A DNA stretch of 64,000 nucleotides from Blasia pusilla (Eukaryota > Marchantiophyta > Marchantiopsida > Blasiales), in assembly GCA_050084515.1 (NCBI GenBank), contig CM114272.1, positions 15,438,001-15,502,000 of the forward strand, read 5' to 3'. This document shows, one piece after another, positions 53,791 to 64,000 of this stretch. Each line of letters begins with the position of its first letter. The stretch's first letter is position 1. The translations under genes were made by a program, and so were the position numbers. Under the pieces are notes generated by a model. It saw nothing but the letters and a program-made list of their open reading frames with translations, did no database searches and had not been told where the DNA came from.

Positions 53791-55864
53791 GGCTTTGATA
53801 ACCCTGTCTTACCCGCTCAAACACTCCGACTCACCAAGAGTCTCCCACACTCCTCACTAGCTTACCTACGCTAATTCCAATCCCGTGATGACACACCCGA
53901 CCTCAAACACACTCAACACTCGGGCTCACGATGAGCCTCCTAACTAACTCACCTAAGCAAATGAACACTCTTGGATCATACATGCGACCCCTCCTTGGCA
54001 ACTGCCATATATCCACCAACATGCTACACATGAAAGGAGTCTACACTCGTCACCATCCCTACACCCATCTACCACCAAAAACTTCCCGATACCCAACACT
54101 CTCAATCACACACCACAAGTGCGGGAAAAAGGACTCAAATGGGTAACTTGATCACGCCCTCCAACCTACGCACCGTCAACACTCACTCCTCCATGTGGTA
54201 CGGCAACCTCTGCAACATGACACTCTCCTCGACCAACACGTTGAACCTCTCGTCAATAGATGCAGACTTCCCATCAGCATCAGTGCATGTATCCCCAACA
54301 CTACCACTCCGTAGAACACTCTCCACCGTAAACTTTCGGTGCAGACAACTCATCTCACTCCCAATCTGCAACAAACAACCACTACCAATGGACTATGAAG
54401 GTCGTCAGAAAAATCTCAACCGTGAAAAATCCAAGGTAAGCCCGCTCTACCATATCCGCGCCCGCCCACTTCTTCTACCTCGCTCAACCCCGTCGGCCCT
54501 ACAACCACGTTGACCGCCTAACCTTCTAAAGTCACAACCACCTTATCTACATCTCGGCTTCAACCATCCATCCTGACCATATCCGCCCGTTCCCTTACCA
54601 CATCCCCTTGGCATCTACCACGTCGATGCGGGTTAGCTGGCCCACGTCCCTATGCGAGATGGGCCTCTTTAAATGCGGGAGGGGAAGGGCTTGGCCCACG
54701 CCCCTATGTGGCCGCACTCTCCCTTCCTCCTCCACCCGTGGATGTACCCCATGTACTGCCCTAATGCATTAACTCTTTCCTATCTCCTTAGAGCCTTAAT
54801 GGCTCCTCTCGCACCCAGGCTTTTCCTTCCTCCCATCCAGTGCTCAAATAGTATTTTTCGCATGTCCAGTTTTTTGCCTGCACATGGGTAACCCTCTAGG
54901 TATTCTCTAAAATCAGTCAGTTCTCCCCCGACTTTCCACTCGTTTACTCGGTTGTTTCCGTCGAATTTTCTCATGTTCCAGTTATAGCCGGTACGTACAA
55001 GAATGCTTGGCAAGTTTCTGTTCTCCCCCGGAAGTCACGGGCAAGAATTTAGTCGGGTGCTCGGTCTAGATAAGATTTAAATGCTAGTTAAGGTACCTTA
55101 ACGTACCTATTACCTATTACCAACCCTAGTCCCATGGAAACACGTATGGCGCTCCCCGGAAAATTCATTCTTACCCGGAAAATAGAGGAGGTTTGGATAT
55201 TTAATTCAGAAATATTACCGGACTCTCCTAAACATTTTCCTCAAAATTTCCGCCAATTTTCCAACCAGGCAGCTTGTTTCTGATCACTAGATTTTTCTCA
55301 TCAGTTTTCTTCCTGATCAAGTTCAAATCCTTTCAGAAATTCTCAAATTTTGTCGGCAGACTTTACAAAGAATGCCGGCACTAGCCGAGCCTAGCTCCCA
55401 TCTCCTTCAGAACTCCCCCGTTACGCGGCTCTATTTTACCCCTGGCTACATACTCTCTCCTTGTACCAGACCCGCCTAGCCCTTACCTACGCACTTCTGT
55501 CTAGACGCATGCGCACGCACTTGTCCATATGCGTGTGCCTCCTCCATTCTACCCATGTCGCGGCTGCACTTCCCTTGGCGTGGCTTTGTGTTCTTCCCCA
55601 AAACTCCTTATAGCCCGCATTCCTATATGGCCCCCCCTCCCTCTTTTGGAGCCCTGGCTCCATCAGAACCATCACTCCATGGCGAACGGCTCCCTATGGA
55701 GCCTCGCGTTCTTCAGCGTCCTTCACCCACAGACCCGCTCAACGCATGGTGCTTCCCCCGCTCCTCCTGCGCATGCAGCCCTATGCAGGGCCTTGCTCTT
55801 CCTCCACATGGCCGCAACCCTAGCCTCTAAGTTTTTCTACGGCCCTAACCCTATAACCTAATCT
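53791..55864 (-). mobile_element. 5' internal region of the minus-strand LTR element
   Basis: On the minus strand this follows the 5' LTR (55865-56705). It shares patches with the region downstream of the plus-strand LTR at 12611. Short frames such as 54374-54183 and 55013-54780 could be pieces of gag or leader, but none has a clear motif. I cannot find a confident primer-binding site. Confidence 0.45.
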
Positions 55865-56705
55865 TGTCGCGACCTAATTGTGACCTAAACGACTACACCT
55901 CCACCTTAGCCGCCTTCAATTGATAGCCCCAGACGGTTGCAAACTCTAAAGTTGCTCTTCTCTCGCTCTTTCCCGACACTTTCCGCTAGATCAACGCTCT
56001 CTTTGCGCTACATGTGAGCGGTACACTTTGTTACTATCCTTCCTCATCATGCACCAAAAAAATCTGAGAAAAATGGACAGCGCTTACGCGCACAACCTTC
56101 TGAATAGAAAACAACACACAAAATGCCACACATGCGTCTCCAGGGCTCCCCATCCTAGCAACTCACTTGCCTACCTACAAACAACGAATTCCTTGCCCCA
56201 TCGCATCTTTTTGATGTAAAATCAAGAGTAGTAAAAACGGCTCACCCGGCCTAAAACTCCACTCATGAATGTACATCGGCATATTGAACCACATCCACCC
56301 TCTGCTATGAGGGAATCCGGACAGTAGCACCCTAACTCCTATACACCCACACACGTCTATGCAAGAGAGGCACTCGTAAGGCTCAACATGAGAAAGATGG
56401 CTTCAAAAAGCCATCTCTCTCATTCTTATTCCCTTGGAAAGAGCCAAAGGCTCTTCTCCCAAATATAGCCCTCCAAACGGTAACCTGCGTGCATAGGTAA
56501 CCAGATGACCGTTGACTCGATCAACGGGTCACTTGACAGCCTAAAAACCAAAATAGGGAAATCGCCATAAACAACGTTCCCGACATAACAGACCTGTGGC
56601 CAACCTCATCCGACATCCCGAGACGAAGTTACACCTGAATAGCCCGCTGACTCTCTATGCCGTCGACGTGATAGAACTCTACCTACATCGAAATAAGATG
56701 TGACA
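55865..56705 (-). mobile_element. 5' LTR of the minus-strand element, long-tail form
   Basis: On the minus strand it begins TGTCACATCTT at 56705 and ends GGTCGCGACA at 55865 (841 bp). Its first 440 bases match the LTRs at 12611, 11611 and 49071; its tail matches only the LTR at 12611-13455. The flank GAAC (56706-56709) equals the one at 49067-49070. Confidence 0.7.
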
Positions 56706-56709
56706 GAAC

Positions 56710-57849
56710 AGTCGGTGTCCGTTTACTCGGATTGTTTTCCACTATTTTCGGTATTTCATGCCTCCTCTATTATGCTCTTGGTTGCTCGGTGGCTGACTCG
56801 CCGCTCGCGGACATTAGCCTTTGTAAATTGTTCTCCAGAAAATACCGATAGGCCATGGATGCAAGTCATGTCTAGATTGTGTATGCACTCTGCACAATGC
56901 AATTGCAACTATCATGCAATCTTGGCGTCAAGGAGTATGGCGGCTGTTGCAACACAGATATAGTCTCTCAATACTAATGCACAATCGCACCCGTATTCAT
57001 TCTTAGTAAGAATGAAACGGCTTGAGGTATGGATGCAATCGCACGGTTGCGTGCTTATCTTGCGATCAAGTCCTCATTAAGCCAATTTTACAAACTTGTT
57101 ACAACTTATTATAAACTCTTCATCCTCTTTATTTTGCCTAGGTCCCAGACATTATGCCATTTTAATTCTTAGGTCTTTTCACATTAGAGGAATCTTTTTG
57201 CGATCTTAGCGGCCATACTGCCCAATTGTGCACAATGCCCATCACAACATAGATTTGCGATTGCATTACTTCAGGGAGTGGAAATTGCTCTAGCTGTGCT
57301 ACGTTTGGCCCATATTTGCTTTTATTACATAGCACAAGGGCTTATAGCCATAATTTTATTCATTCCTTTCCTATCTCTATTGATGGTCTCTCCTCATTTT
57401 TGCCAAATATCTCTTGGAATTGTAATATTGATCTGCCTCAGGAGTTGCCTTGCGGCCATACTTTGTTGTTTCCTTGTAGTGGTAGTCCTTGTGTGTCTGC
57501 CTGCAAACCTCTTTGTGGTAATTTGCATTTTGTAAGTACATTTGATTTTGATGATTATAGTGCAAAACGTCGATCTAGCAATGCAATCCACCATGTTCAA
57601 ATTTGCCTACACGCTTTTTCATACGAGGCACTATCTCTTTTTTTTTATGTAATTTCTTTGTCAATCGCACTTCATCTCTTGCTCTTACTACTATGTGCCA
57701 CTAACAACTTTCCTTTTCATGTACTTAAGGTATATTCATTATACCCAAGTTCTCGATCGTGAATACATGTACAATTCTGCTTACACCTTGTTTCATTGTG
57801 ATATTTATGTTGTCGACCCACATTATTTTGATTCTACATAGCAGCTAGG
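56710..57849. other. gene-free DNA
   Basis: AT-rich DNA between the LTR element and a Helitron relic. Frames at 57278-57535 and 57316-57762 overlap on the plus strand with strongly hydrophobic translations and no domain. Part of it may be the eroded downstream helicase portion of the Helitron. Confidence 0.35.
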
Positions 57850-59110
57850 TTTAGTGTTATGCAGAGGATGGCCACCAACTAAATACAAGGTGCGCGCCAT
57901 AAACTCAGACACTAAGAGTTCATTTCATTCTTCCAAAGGGTATTCCTGGATGCCAACCTGCTTCACCATACACAAATAACAATAGAAAATATAATGGAAT
58001 ATATACTTCATTTAGGTCGGATATGCGCCTTAATCCTCCTCCATATAGTCATACAATTATATCACGATGGTCAATGTGTTCACTTCCATCGCCCTGAAAA
58101 ATAGCTGCTAGCTTGGAAGTAGTCAATAAATTATAACGCTTTGCATCCAGACCTCTCTTACTTGCCTTGAAAATGATCCGCATATTAAGGTCACTTGCTT
58201 CATGTGCCATGTGACAAAAAATATTCACATATCGATTATATTCGTATAACATCTCTTATAACCCTTTCAAAATCTTTGAATTAAGATCACAAGACCTACA
58301 TATAGCTCTTTCACAATTCTCCAATTGAGTTGCAGTATTGTGAATGTAGAGTTGAGCAAATTGGGGATGATCCCCTATTTGAGGATGTAAGGGACCAATA
58401 GAATGATAGATGCCACCTTAAATCCTCAAGTGTCCAGTACTACCTACTTGCTCATTTACATGCACTCTAGTGGATGCAAGTTGAAGTGCCAAATTATAAG
58501 CTCTGGTATGGGCAAGGAAATGAAGACTTTTAGGACGAACACCTAAAATCAACGATTTCAAGAATGAAGGAGTTGATTTTAAGAGGGGCAAGTTGGTTTT
58601 CCCATGGTCACAAAACATGCCATATGGTGAGTCTGAAAACTTTGTACCCCTACCATTTCACATTTCCAATGTAGAGCATGGCATGACGGGCATGTTTCCG
58701 GCATACCTCCAAGTATATGTCGACCCGTTGTTGGACTCAAACTCCTTTGTAATCGTAACTTCCTAAGATCAATTTCTTGGAAGTTTGGACGCCTTGCAAG
58801 ATTGAGTAAGGTATTTACTCTTACTCTCCTATCAATATTAGCCGGAAGACAAGTCATAGAAGCATTTGCTATAGTGGCGCCTTGTACCGATAATGGAACT
58901 CTAGGAACCATAGAGGGCATATGAGAGGAAGCATTATCTCCGACTTCATGGAGAGGTACAAATACTTGAGAAGGGGCAAGGGTAGGTCCTGGTGTTACAT
59001 AAGTAGTTAGGCAACATGAAGAAGCATTCTCAAAACCTTCATGGAGTGAAATAATGGGTAACTCAACTCTTGGCAATGCACAAGTGGTAGCCCAAAACAC
59101 GGGCGCGGTA
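57850..59110 (-). pseudogene. Helitron Rep/helicase-like domain, degenerate
   Basis: Minus strand, reading down from about 59100: C-P-S-C-H-A-L-H-W, then a Cys-rich patch and G-K-P, then R-A-Y-N-L-A-L-Q-L-A-S-T, G-G-I-Y-H-S-I-G, F-A-Q-L-Y-I-H, E-M-L-Y-E-Y-N-R-Y-V, K-R-Y-N-L-L-T-T, R-D-I-I-V and Y-G-E-A-G-W-H. This is the order of the Helitron_like_N domain of plant RepHel proteins. At least three in-frame stops break it. The helicase domain was not found downstream, and I could not fix the CTRR end. Confidence 0.88.
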
Positions 59111-59516
59111 AGAGGAGAGGAAGAGAGGAGAGAGGAGAGAGGAAACTACTTTCAACCCAAAGAGATACTTTCTTTTTTAAGAGAGTTTCTTGTGATTTGA
59201 AGAGAGTTTCCGTTGGGTTGAAGAGAGGAAACTTTTTATGTGAATTTTTTTGCACTTTTCTTCTCAGTTCTTAAGCACTCCCACAGTTTTTTTTTCCTCT
59301 TCCACATTTTGGCAACCTCTCTAAGTCCGACGAGTTGCAAATTGCACAAAATTTAGAAACCTGAAAAATCAGTGGAATCATAAGTGTGGAACCAATCACT
59401 TTTTCCATCCAAGGTGTGGAACAAATATATCATTTGCCCTAGGCTTAATAGAGTTCAAGCTCAATGTGAAGCTTCCCGAAAAATGAAAGTACAATCTAAA
59501 ACCTCATTTTGCATCC
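59111..59516. other. gene-free DNA between Helitron and SWIM relics
   Basis: A GAGAGGAGAGAGGAG-type purine tract lies near 59115-59150. Nothing else is recognisable. Confidence 0.3.
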
Positions 59517-59760
59517 TCAAAGTGGTTTGTTTAAAATACTTCGCACTTCTTTGAGAGACAGAATTGGTTGGTGGATTCCTACTCCTACCTCCAACTCTCT
59601 TAAAACTACAAGCAACACATAGTACATGTGCTTACAAGGGAAATACCTTTTCCCACTTGTCTCTCTTTGGACAAAGTCATCCCATGAACATGTGGGAAAG
59701 CAAGAGATGTGCACCACATACACCCCTGTGACACTTGAATTTACAGTGTTGTTCCCTGAA
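59517..59760 (-). pseudogene. SWIM zinc-finger fragment (MULE/FAR1-type)
   Basis: On the minus strand, G-V-Y-V-V-H-I-S-C leads to P-T-C-S-W-D-D-F and, after a linker, Y-F-P-C-K-H-M-Y-Y-V-L-L. A Cys pair followed by C-x-H before a hydrophobic helix is the SWIM zinc finger, best known from MULE transposases and their FAR1/FHY3 relatives. A stop lies just upstream (near 59800) and another frame continues to 60162, so this is a fragment. Confidence 0.6.
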
Positions 59761-60427
59761 CCAATACATACTTCCTATTCCATTGCCACTCTAGACATCT
59801 TTGGTGGTGATGATTTCCATTTTTGCCTCTCGAGGTGATGCAATTCGCTTTGCTCTCTCCACCGTTGGTCTACACATTCTGTTTCTCTTCACCCCATTTC
59901 TAGACTCAAACAGAAATAGTGGATTGAGATCATCCAGCTTCTCCGGGTACATGTTGACATCAATCTTAGGTTGAATACAAAATGCGAAGGTCTGTGTAAT
60001 GCGAACATGCTCCGAACTGCCTCCGCCTATGTGTATGAAATCGGCACTTGTAAGATTGTTACTTCGTCGCGAGTGCAATTCGTACTTGCAACAATGGGCC
60101 AAATCGTGGAGATATTGCTTGGAGCTCCAATGGCATTTGGATAAGACTTTCGGAAAGCGCATGATTTATTTAGGAAGAAGAAGTACTTTAATTGATCCCC
60201 GATCCTAGTGAATCGATCAAAGGTTTTGAGCATCCAGAAGCGAGGGAGTGGTCGTCCAGTCCTTGTATAATTCTTATGTAGGAAAGTGCCGCATGCTCTC
60301 CTAATGCCATCAGATCTTGCCCTGCGAGTGGGTCCACGTCCAAGGTTGCTTCGAGATATATGCCACCTTTTGTTGTTGCAATCCACCTCAATGATTGGAA
60401 TTCCATATTGTTAAACTATCCCAGAGA
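59761..60427 (-). pseudogene. open frames upstream of the SWIM fragment
   Basis: Minus-strand frames 60162-59791 and 60386-60027 are open and contain E-K-L-D-D-L-N-P-L-F-L-F and K-R-N-R-M, which read like protein, just before the SWIM finger. They may belong to the same degraded transposase or zinc-finger protein. Family not recognised. Confidence 0.35.
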
Positions 60428-60431
60428 CCGG

Positions 60432-61791
60432 TATCGTATAGTAAAATCAGCCTGTATGTAAACTCCTTCCTCGTGAAGTGTAATGTACAAGAGTTTCTGT
60501 TTTACGGTGTCGTGTCGAGAGTCTTTCTTCGAGTAAGGGCAGGCCTTCTAGCTGTGGCAGACGCGGTCGATCCAAGATGAACTCTCTGAGACGATCTCCT
60601 TTTTCAATTTAAAATTATTATATATACTCTCCATTCTCTCACGACAGGTATCACAAATGGAAGTGCCGAGGCGATCACTTCTTCATAACATCGGACCCCA
60701 AAATTCATAACTATAAAATCCCTATCAACTATTTTACGCTTGTATATGAGGAAGATAGCATAACTAGTATTAAACCCTACTTGAGCAGGTCTATTGACGT
60801 CCATGGATTGCTATATAAGGACATACAAAGTACAATCCCATGTCCTTCCATATATGACGATAGGAAGGATCACCGGAGTTGGAGATTGAATGACCTGGTT
60901 CATGAACGCCTCCCCAAAGTGATAAACTAAATAGCGAGTGAACCAGTGCCTATCTACAAAGAGTATCTTGACATGGTATGGATTAAGGAAAGAAAAGTCG
61001 GGCACAACTCGTGCTCCACCCCTATCCATGCTTGACAGACATTCTCTACTCTCCTCAAGAATGGGTTTTGGCGGAGTTATTCTCCCAAGAGGGGTAATCC
61101 ACTCTCATTGGGGAAGTAACAAGCCAAAATATTCACTATTTTACTATGACTAAACTCCTCTAAGGTGACAAACCTCTCATCTCCACACACACACACACAC
61201 CACACTCTATAAACCTCTCGAAGAATAGGTCATGGTCAAGTTACTCTCCCAAGAGGAGTGATCCACTCTCATTGGAAGAGCAAGCAATCCCAAAGTCATA
61301 CACTCAAGAGTGACACGAAAGACTCAACATGTGGAATAGAAAGTGATGAACCCTTGAAGGTCCCTCCTCTTTATATACTCACAAGAGACCCACAAGAGTC
61401 TGAAATAGAGCTAATCTTATCTTGTGCCACATGGCTTCCTCTCAAGGCTTAGCCAATCACATTTTGACACAAGTAGATTTCCTCTTATCTCTTCCAAAAT
61501 ATCCTCTTTTACCCACTTGATATTTTCCAAATTACCCCAACTAACCTATCCACCAACCAAGCCTACTTTTGCTTTTCATTAAAGCATCAACCTCACTACT
61601 TTATTTTTATAAAGTCATCTTTTATTTATGACATCTTTTCCTAAAGTTGGGCCCGCATAAAAGAGGTACCATAAAGAGGTTTAAACATGGGAATTTCCTT
61701 TTCCTAAGCTAATTTACTTAATACTAATAAAAATCTATCTAACACTTAACGAGGAAGGAGTTTACACATTGGCTGATTTTACTATGCGACA
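60432..61791 (-). mobile_element. TIR element B, copy 2 (both ends present)
   Basis: Both ends carry inverted terminal repeats of about 43 bp. The left reads (T)ATCGTATAGTAAAATCAGCC...AACTCCTTCCTCG; the right, reversed, reads TGTCGCATAGTAAAATCAGCC...AACTCCTTCCTCG. ACCG precedes the left end and, on the reverse strand, the right end, so the repeats may start a few bases further out. No flanking duplication is clear, and the superfamily is unknown. Interior: TATA box near 61370 on the minus strand and the conserved ORF at 61029-60811. A CA microsatellite (61184-61202) lies inside. Confidence 0.75.
60811..61029 (-). CDS. 72-aa ORF of TIR element B, copy 2
   Basis: Begins M-D-R-G-G-A-R-V-V-P-D-F and differs from copy 1 at a few residues (V-D-R-H-W-F-T-R; N-Q-V-I-Q-S). 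Like copy 1 it ends in TAG at the same place and the next sequence (N-R-P-A-Q-V-G-F-N-T-S-Y-A-I-F) remains open to 60604. Conservation of amino acids around the stop suggests a longer parental protein. Function unknown. Confidence 0.5.
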   Translation of the reverse strand: MDRGGARVVPDFSFLNPYHVKILFVDRHWFTRYLVYHFGEAFMNQVIQSPTPVILPIVIYGRTWDCTLYVLI

Positions 61792-61999
61792 ACGGTCACT
61801 TAATAAGTTCGATCCCCAAGAGCATCATTTTTTTATGAAAAGAGAGTTCGAAATTACAATTCTGTTGTAATAGTTATATTTAAAGGTGTATGATTTATAT
61901 TCAATGTCTTATCGATATCTTCGGATCTTTCTTAGTACCAAAGTTTCTTTTCTCAATTCTCTCTAGTGGAGTTGATAGCACGCTCAGGTAGATTTCCTC
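61792..61999. other. gene-free spacer
   Basis: About 200 bp between TIR element B and the LTR-like region; AT-rich, no feature. It may belong to the LTR to its right. Confidence 0.25.
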
Positions 62000-63061
62000 T
62001 CGATCTCAAGAACCCTCACAGAGACCTCAACATGAAAGGTAGCTTCTCCTACTTTTGAAACTCAACTGTCTCGGCGAGGCTACTCTTTGTCAAACAGATT
62101 TCCTATAACTCTATGTTGATTATTCGATTGATGAGAAAGGTTCGTCTGATTCACTCCTCATTCTGCAAACCCAATAAGAATACTCTGACATAAGCATTGC
62201 ACATCAGAATGAAGGAATTGTTGCTTTACTACTCCATCAAGAATGAGAAAGCTTCAAAGTGTATACAAGCTCGAGAGGGTACTACTCCCTTGCTCGGACC
62301 ATTCCTACAACATAAGGATTTCGTAAGAGAATGATGATGATAGCTACTTTCATTGCTTCTTAAATACTCTCTGAAGGAGGATTGATCCAAAGATTCGAAG
62401 TGATTTTGATGAAGGTGGTGGCTCTTCAACTTTTGTAACTACCTAGATCTATGGTGCTCTTTGCTTTTCCTATGATCCCTATGAATTCGCAGAACAAAAT
62501 TGTCATAACTACCAATTTGATACAAAGGGTTGCGTCTCTTCCTATTATAACTGTTCTAACTATGTGTTGCTTGAAATCACTGTTAGTCTTAGCTTCGCTT
62601 CACTGCTAAGTCTGGACCTCTTTTGCTTCGCTTGAGCACAAAGCTCTTTCTCATCATCTGAAGACGAAGCTCTCCATTCTTGGTTCTTGTTCCAGGTGCT
62701 TCGTTCTTCGTGCTTCCTACAAGAGCAAAGTAGTTCTTTCTCTTCTTCTTCCTGCTTCGTTATGCTTCGTTATAGAGCGAAGCACTTCATAGACAGAGCT
62801 TCGTTGAGCTTTGCTATGCTTCGTTGTCGTTCCGAAGCTTCTTGCTGGATCTTGAGACTTTGTTATTTTAGTCTCCTCTCCTCTTAGGCAAATCCTTGAT
62901 TTTCTATCTCTTTGCCTTGTCCTTGGAGCTTTGTGATTCACTTTAATCTTACTCATTCCTTCCCATAATAATATATAATAATCAAAATCATAATGTATAT
63001 ACAAGTCTTCGTTGAATAAAAAGATGTATTTCTTCAAAAGTACAAAATTGTGGGTATCACA
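62000..63061 (-). mobile_element. 3' LTR, TGTGATACCC type (inner end not resolved)
   Basis: On the minus strand TGTGATACCC starts at 63061, directly after a purine tract TTGAGGGAGGGGGT (63063-63076) that serves as polypurine tract. The LTR holds ten GCTTCG or CGAAGC hexamers between 62590 and 62860. Where it ends downstream (near 62000) I could not determine; no second LTR is in the window. Confidence 0.6.
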
Positions 63062-63062
63062 T

Positions 63063-63076
63063 ACCCCCTCCCTCAA
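63063..63076 (-). promoter_or_regulatory. polypurine tract of the LTR element
   Basis: TTGAGGGAGGGGGT on the minus strand, directly followed by TATG and the TG of the LTR. It is the expected plus-strand primer site of an LTR retrotransposon. Confidence 0.65.
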
Positions 63077-63236
63077 ATGTGATCGGCCCCGGCGAACACT
63101 TCACGATGTTTCTTGTAACTCCATAAAAGTATCCTCTAAAGTGTCAAACTCAAGTGTAGGCGCAAAACGACCGTGAATAGTAGAAGGTTTGTTGATAATG
63201 TTGGGGGTGTGATTGCGCATTCTTTCTCACAATTTA

Positions 63237-63995
63237 TTAACAACTAGCGTACTTCCTAATACTTTGTTCTGGACTAAGACATCGGATGGAGTAAAATAGT
63301 GGTATTTCTTCAAAAGTAATTGAGAGGTTGGGAACAACTTCCGAGAGAGACTTCGTATGGTTGTCGAGTTGGCACTTCCAATTTTTGTTGACATAGTCGA
63401 TCTTCTCGCTCATTTGCTGTTCAAAATTCTTGCTTGCTTCGTCGACTAGCTCCTTGACATCTTCCGGGTATAACTGTACTTCATTGAGCAGCTTCTGTTC
63501 TGCCTCCAAGACAGGGTTCCTCCCTGTAGCCTCCAACCACTGCGTCACTAAGTTTTGGTTTGTTTCTTGATGTTCTTGAAGCAACTTCGAAGATTGAGCA
63601 TGTAGTATGGCCAATTTCTTGAATTCGTTGCTAACACTATGCATTTGGTGTCGATATTGTTGAATAAGTTGCGAAGCTTCCTTGACCTGCGAAGCTAACT
63701 GATCAGCCCCACACTCTAGGTTAATCGCCAAGCTCTCCCATTGGCGTGCGTTCCGTGCTTTGTATTGACTCTAGACCAAGTCGCTTTGAACTTTGCGAAG
63801 CGTCGTCTTCGTGTCTTCAAGTTCTTGATCGCGCAGGTGAAGATTTGCTTCCGCCACTTTGCGCCATGCTTCGTTCTCGGACGAAGCTTGGGCCCTATAG
63901 TTGAGATCATCAAGGGCTTGTAAATACTCGTCCACCGTCGCTGTGTCTTCCAAGTGGAGAACATGTTGAAGTTGATTCATGACCGTGACAGCCAA
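63237..63995 (-). CDS. coiled-coil ORF near the 3' LTR (partial, one stop)
   Basis: A minus-strand frame runs from the window edge at about 63995 to 63237, 252 codons, broken by one TAG at about 63770. It is strongly helical (Gln/Glu/Leu/Lys-rich, Ala- and His-containing heptads) with no Cys-His knuckle, protease or polymerase motif. It ends 160 bp before the polypurine tract. It may be an extra 3' ORF of an LTR element, a gag of a non-autonomous form, or a captured coiled-coil gene. Its upstream part is outside the window. Confidence 0.55.
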
Positions 63996-64000
63996 ATTCA

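Noticed and set aside
55529-55861. Pro/Ala/Leu-rich plus-strand ORF
   Set aside because: Antisense to the leader of the minus-strand LTR element; composition effect only.
61184-61202. CA repeat as possible regulatory element
   Set aside because: Simple dinucleotide microsatellite within TIR element B.
1-64000. tRNA, rRNA genes and CRISPR arrays
   Set aside because: I saw no cloverleaf-type A/B boxes, no rRNA-like sequence, and no regularly spaced short repeats; CRISPR arrays are not expected in a plant nuclear genome.

Overview
The window is a repeat-rich, AT-leaning nuclear segment of a land plant, most likely a non-flowering one (bryophyte- or lycophyte-like). Reasons: spliced genes with GT-AG introns of about 200-340 bp; a plant-type Rieske oxygenase with a plastid-like N-terminal extension; Ty1/copia, Ty3/gypsy, LINE, Helitron, hAT and SWIM/MULE-type remnants; and an LTR element carrying part of a DNA cytosine-5 methyltransferase, a combination I know from early-diverging streptophytes. 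I cannot name the species.

Host genes are few. (1) 17885-19285 (+): intronless gene for an ER-type coiled-coil membrane protein with unusual 11-residue K/R/N-P-H/Y repeats. (2) 32256-33962 (-): intronless Rieske [2Fe-2S] oxygenase of the PAO/TIC55/PTC52 family. (3) 42629-45491 (-): a six-exon histidine-phosphatase (phosphoglycerate-mutase-like) gene whose joined coding length is exactly 227 codons plus stop. Two small open frames (19978-20241 on - and 47605-48129 on +) are tentative. Two host-gene fragments are pseudogenes: a ceramide synthase (LAG1) tail at 26055-26432 and a plastid pyruvate dehydrogenase E1-beta at 27413-27970.

Layout. 0-5 kb: low-information intergenic DNA. 4.4-10 kb: a decayed zinc-finger coding relic split by a 1002-bp solo LTR. 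11.5-15 kb: related TGTCACATCT LTRs. 16-20 kb: gene 1 and its duplicated upstream module. 21-26 kb: a solo LTR, repeat family A and a 5'-truncated copia element. 26-31.5 kb: gene fragments and two LINE remnants on the minus strand. 32-34 kb: Rieske gene. 35-40.8 kb: repeat family A containing a hAT-like MITE, a second TGTCGCG solo LTR and a gypsy gag relic. 42-46 kb: a 93-bp minisatellite and the phosphatase gene. 49.07-56.7 kb: one insertion flanked by GAAC on both sides, with gag, protease and methyltransferase motif I on the minus strand. 52.5 and 60.4-61.8 kb: two copies, in opposite orientation, of an unassigned TIR element with a conserved ORF. 57.8-60 kb: Helitron and SWIM relics. 62-64 kb: the 3' end of another LTR element with a coiled-coil ORF next to its polypurine tract.

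The three host genes show no functional link. Most structure reflects nested transposition; target-site duplications or suggestive short matches can be read at six insertions (GATCT, GGTT, TGGAA, CTCAAAAT, ATAGT, GAAC).
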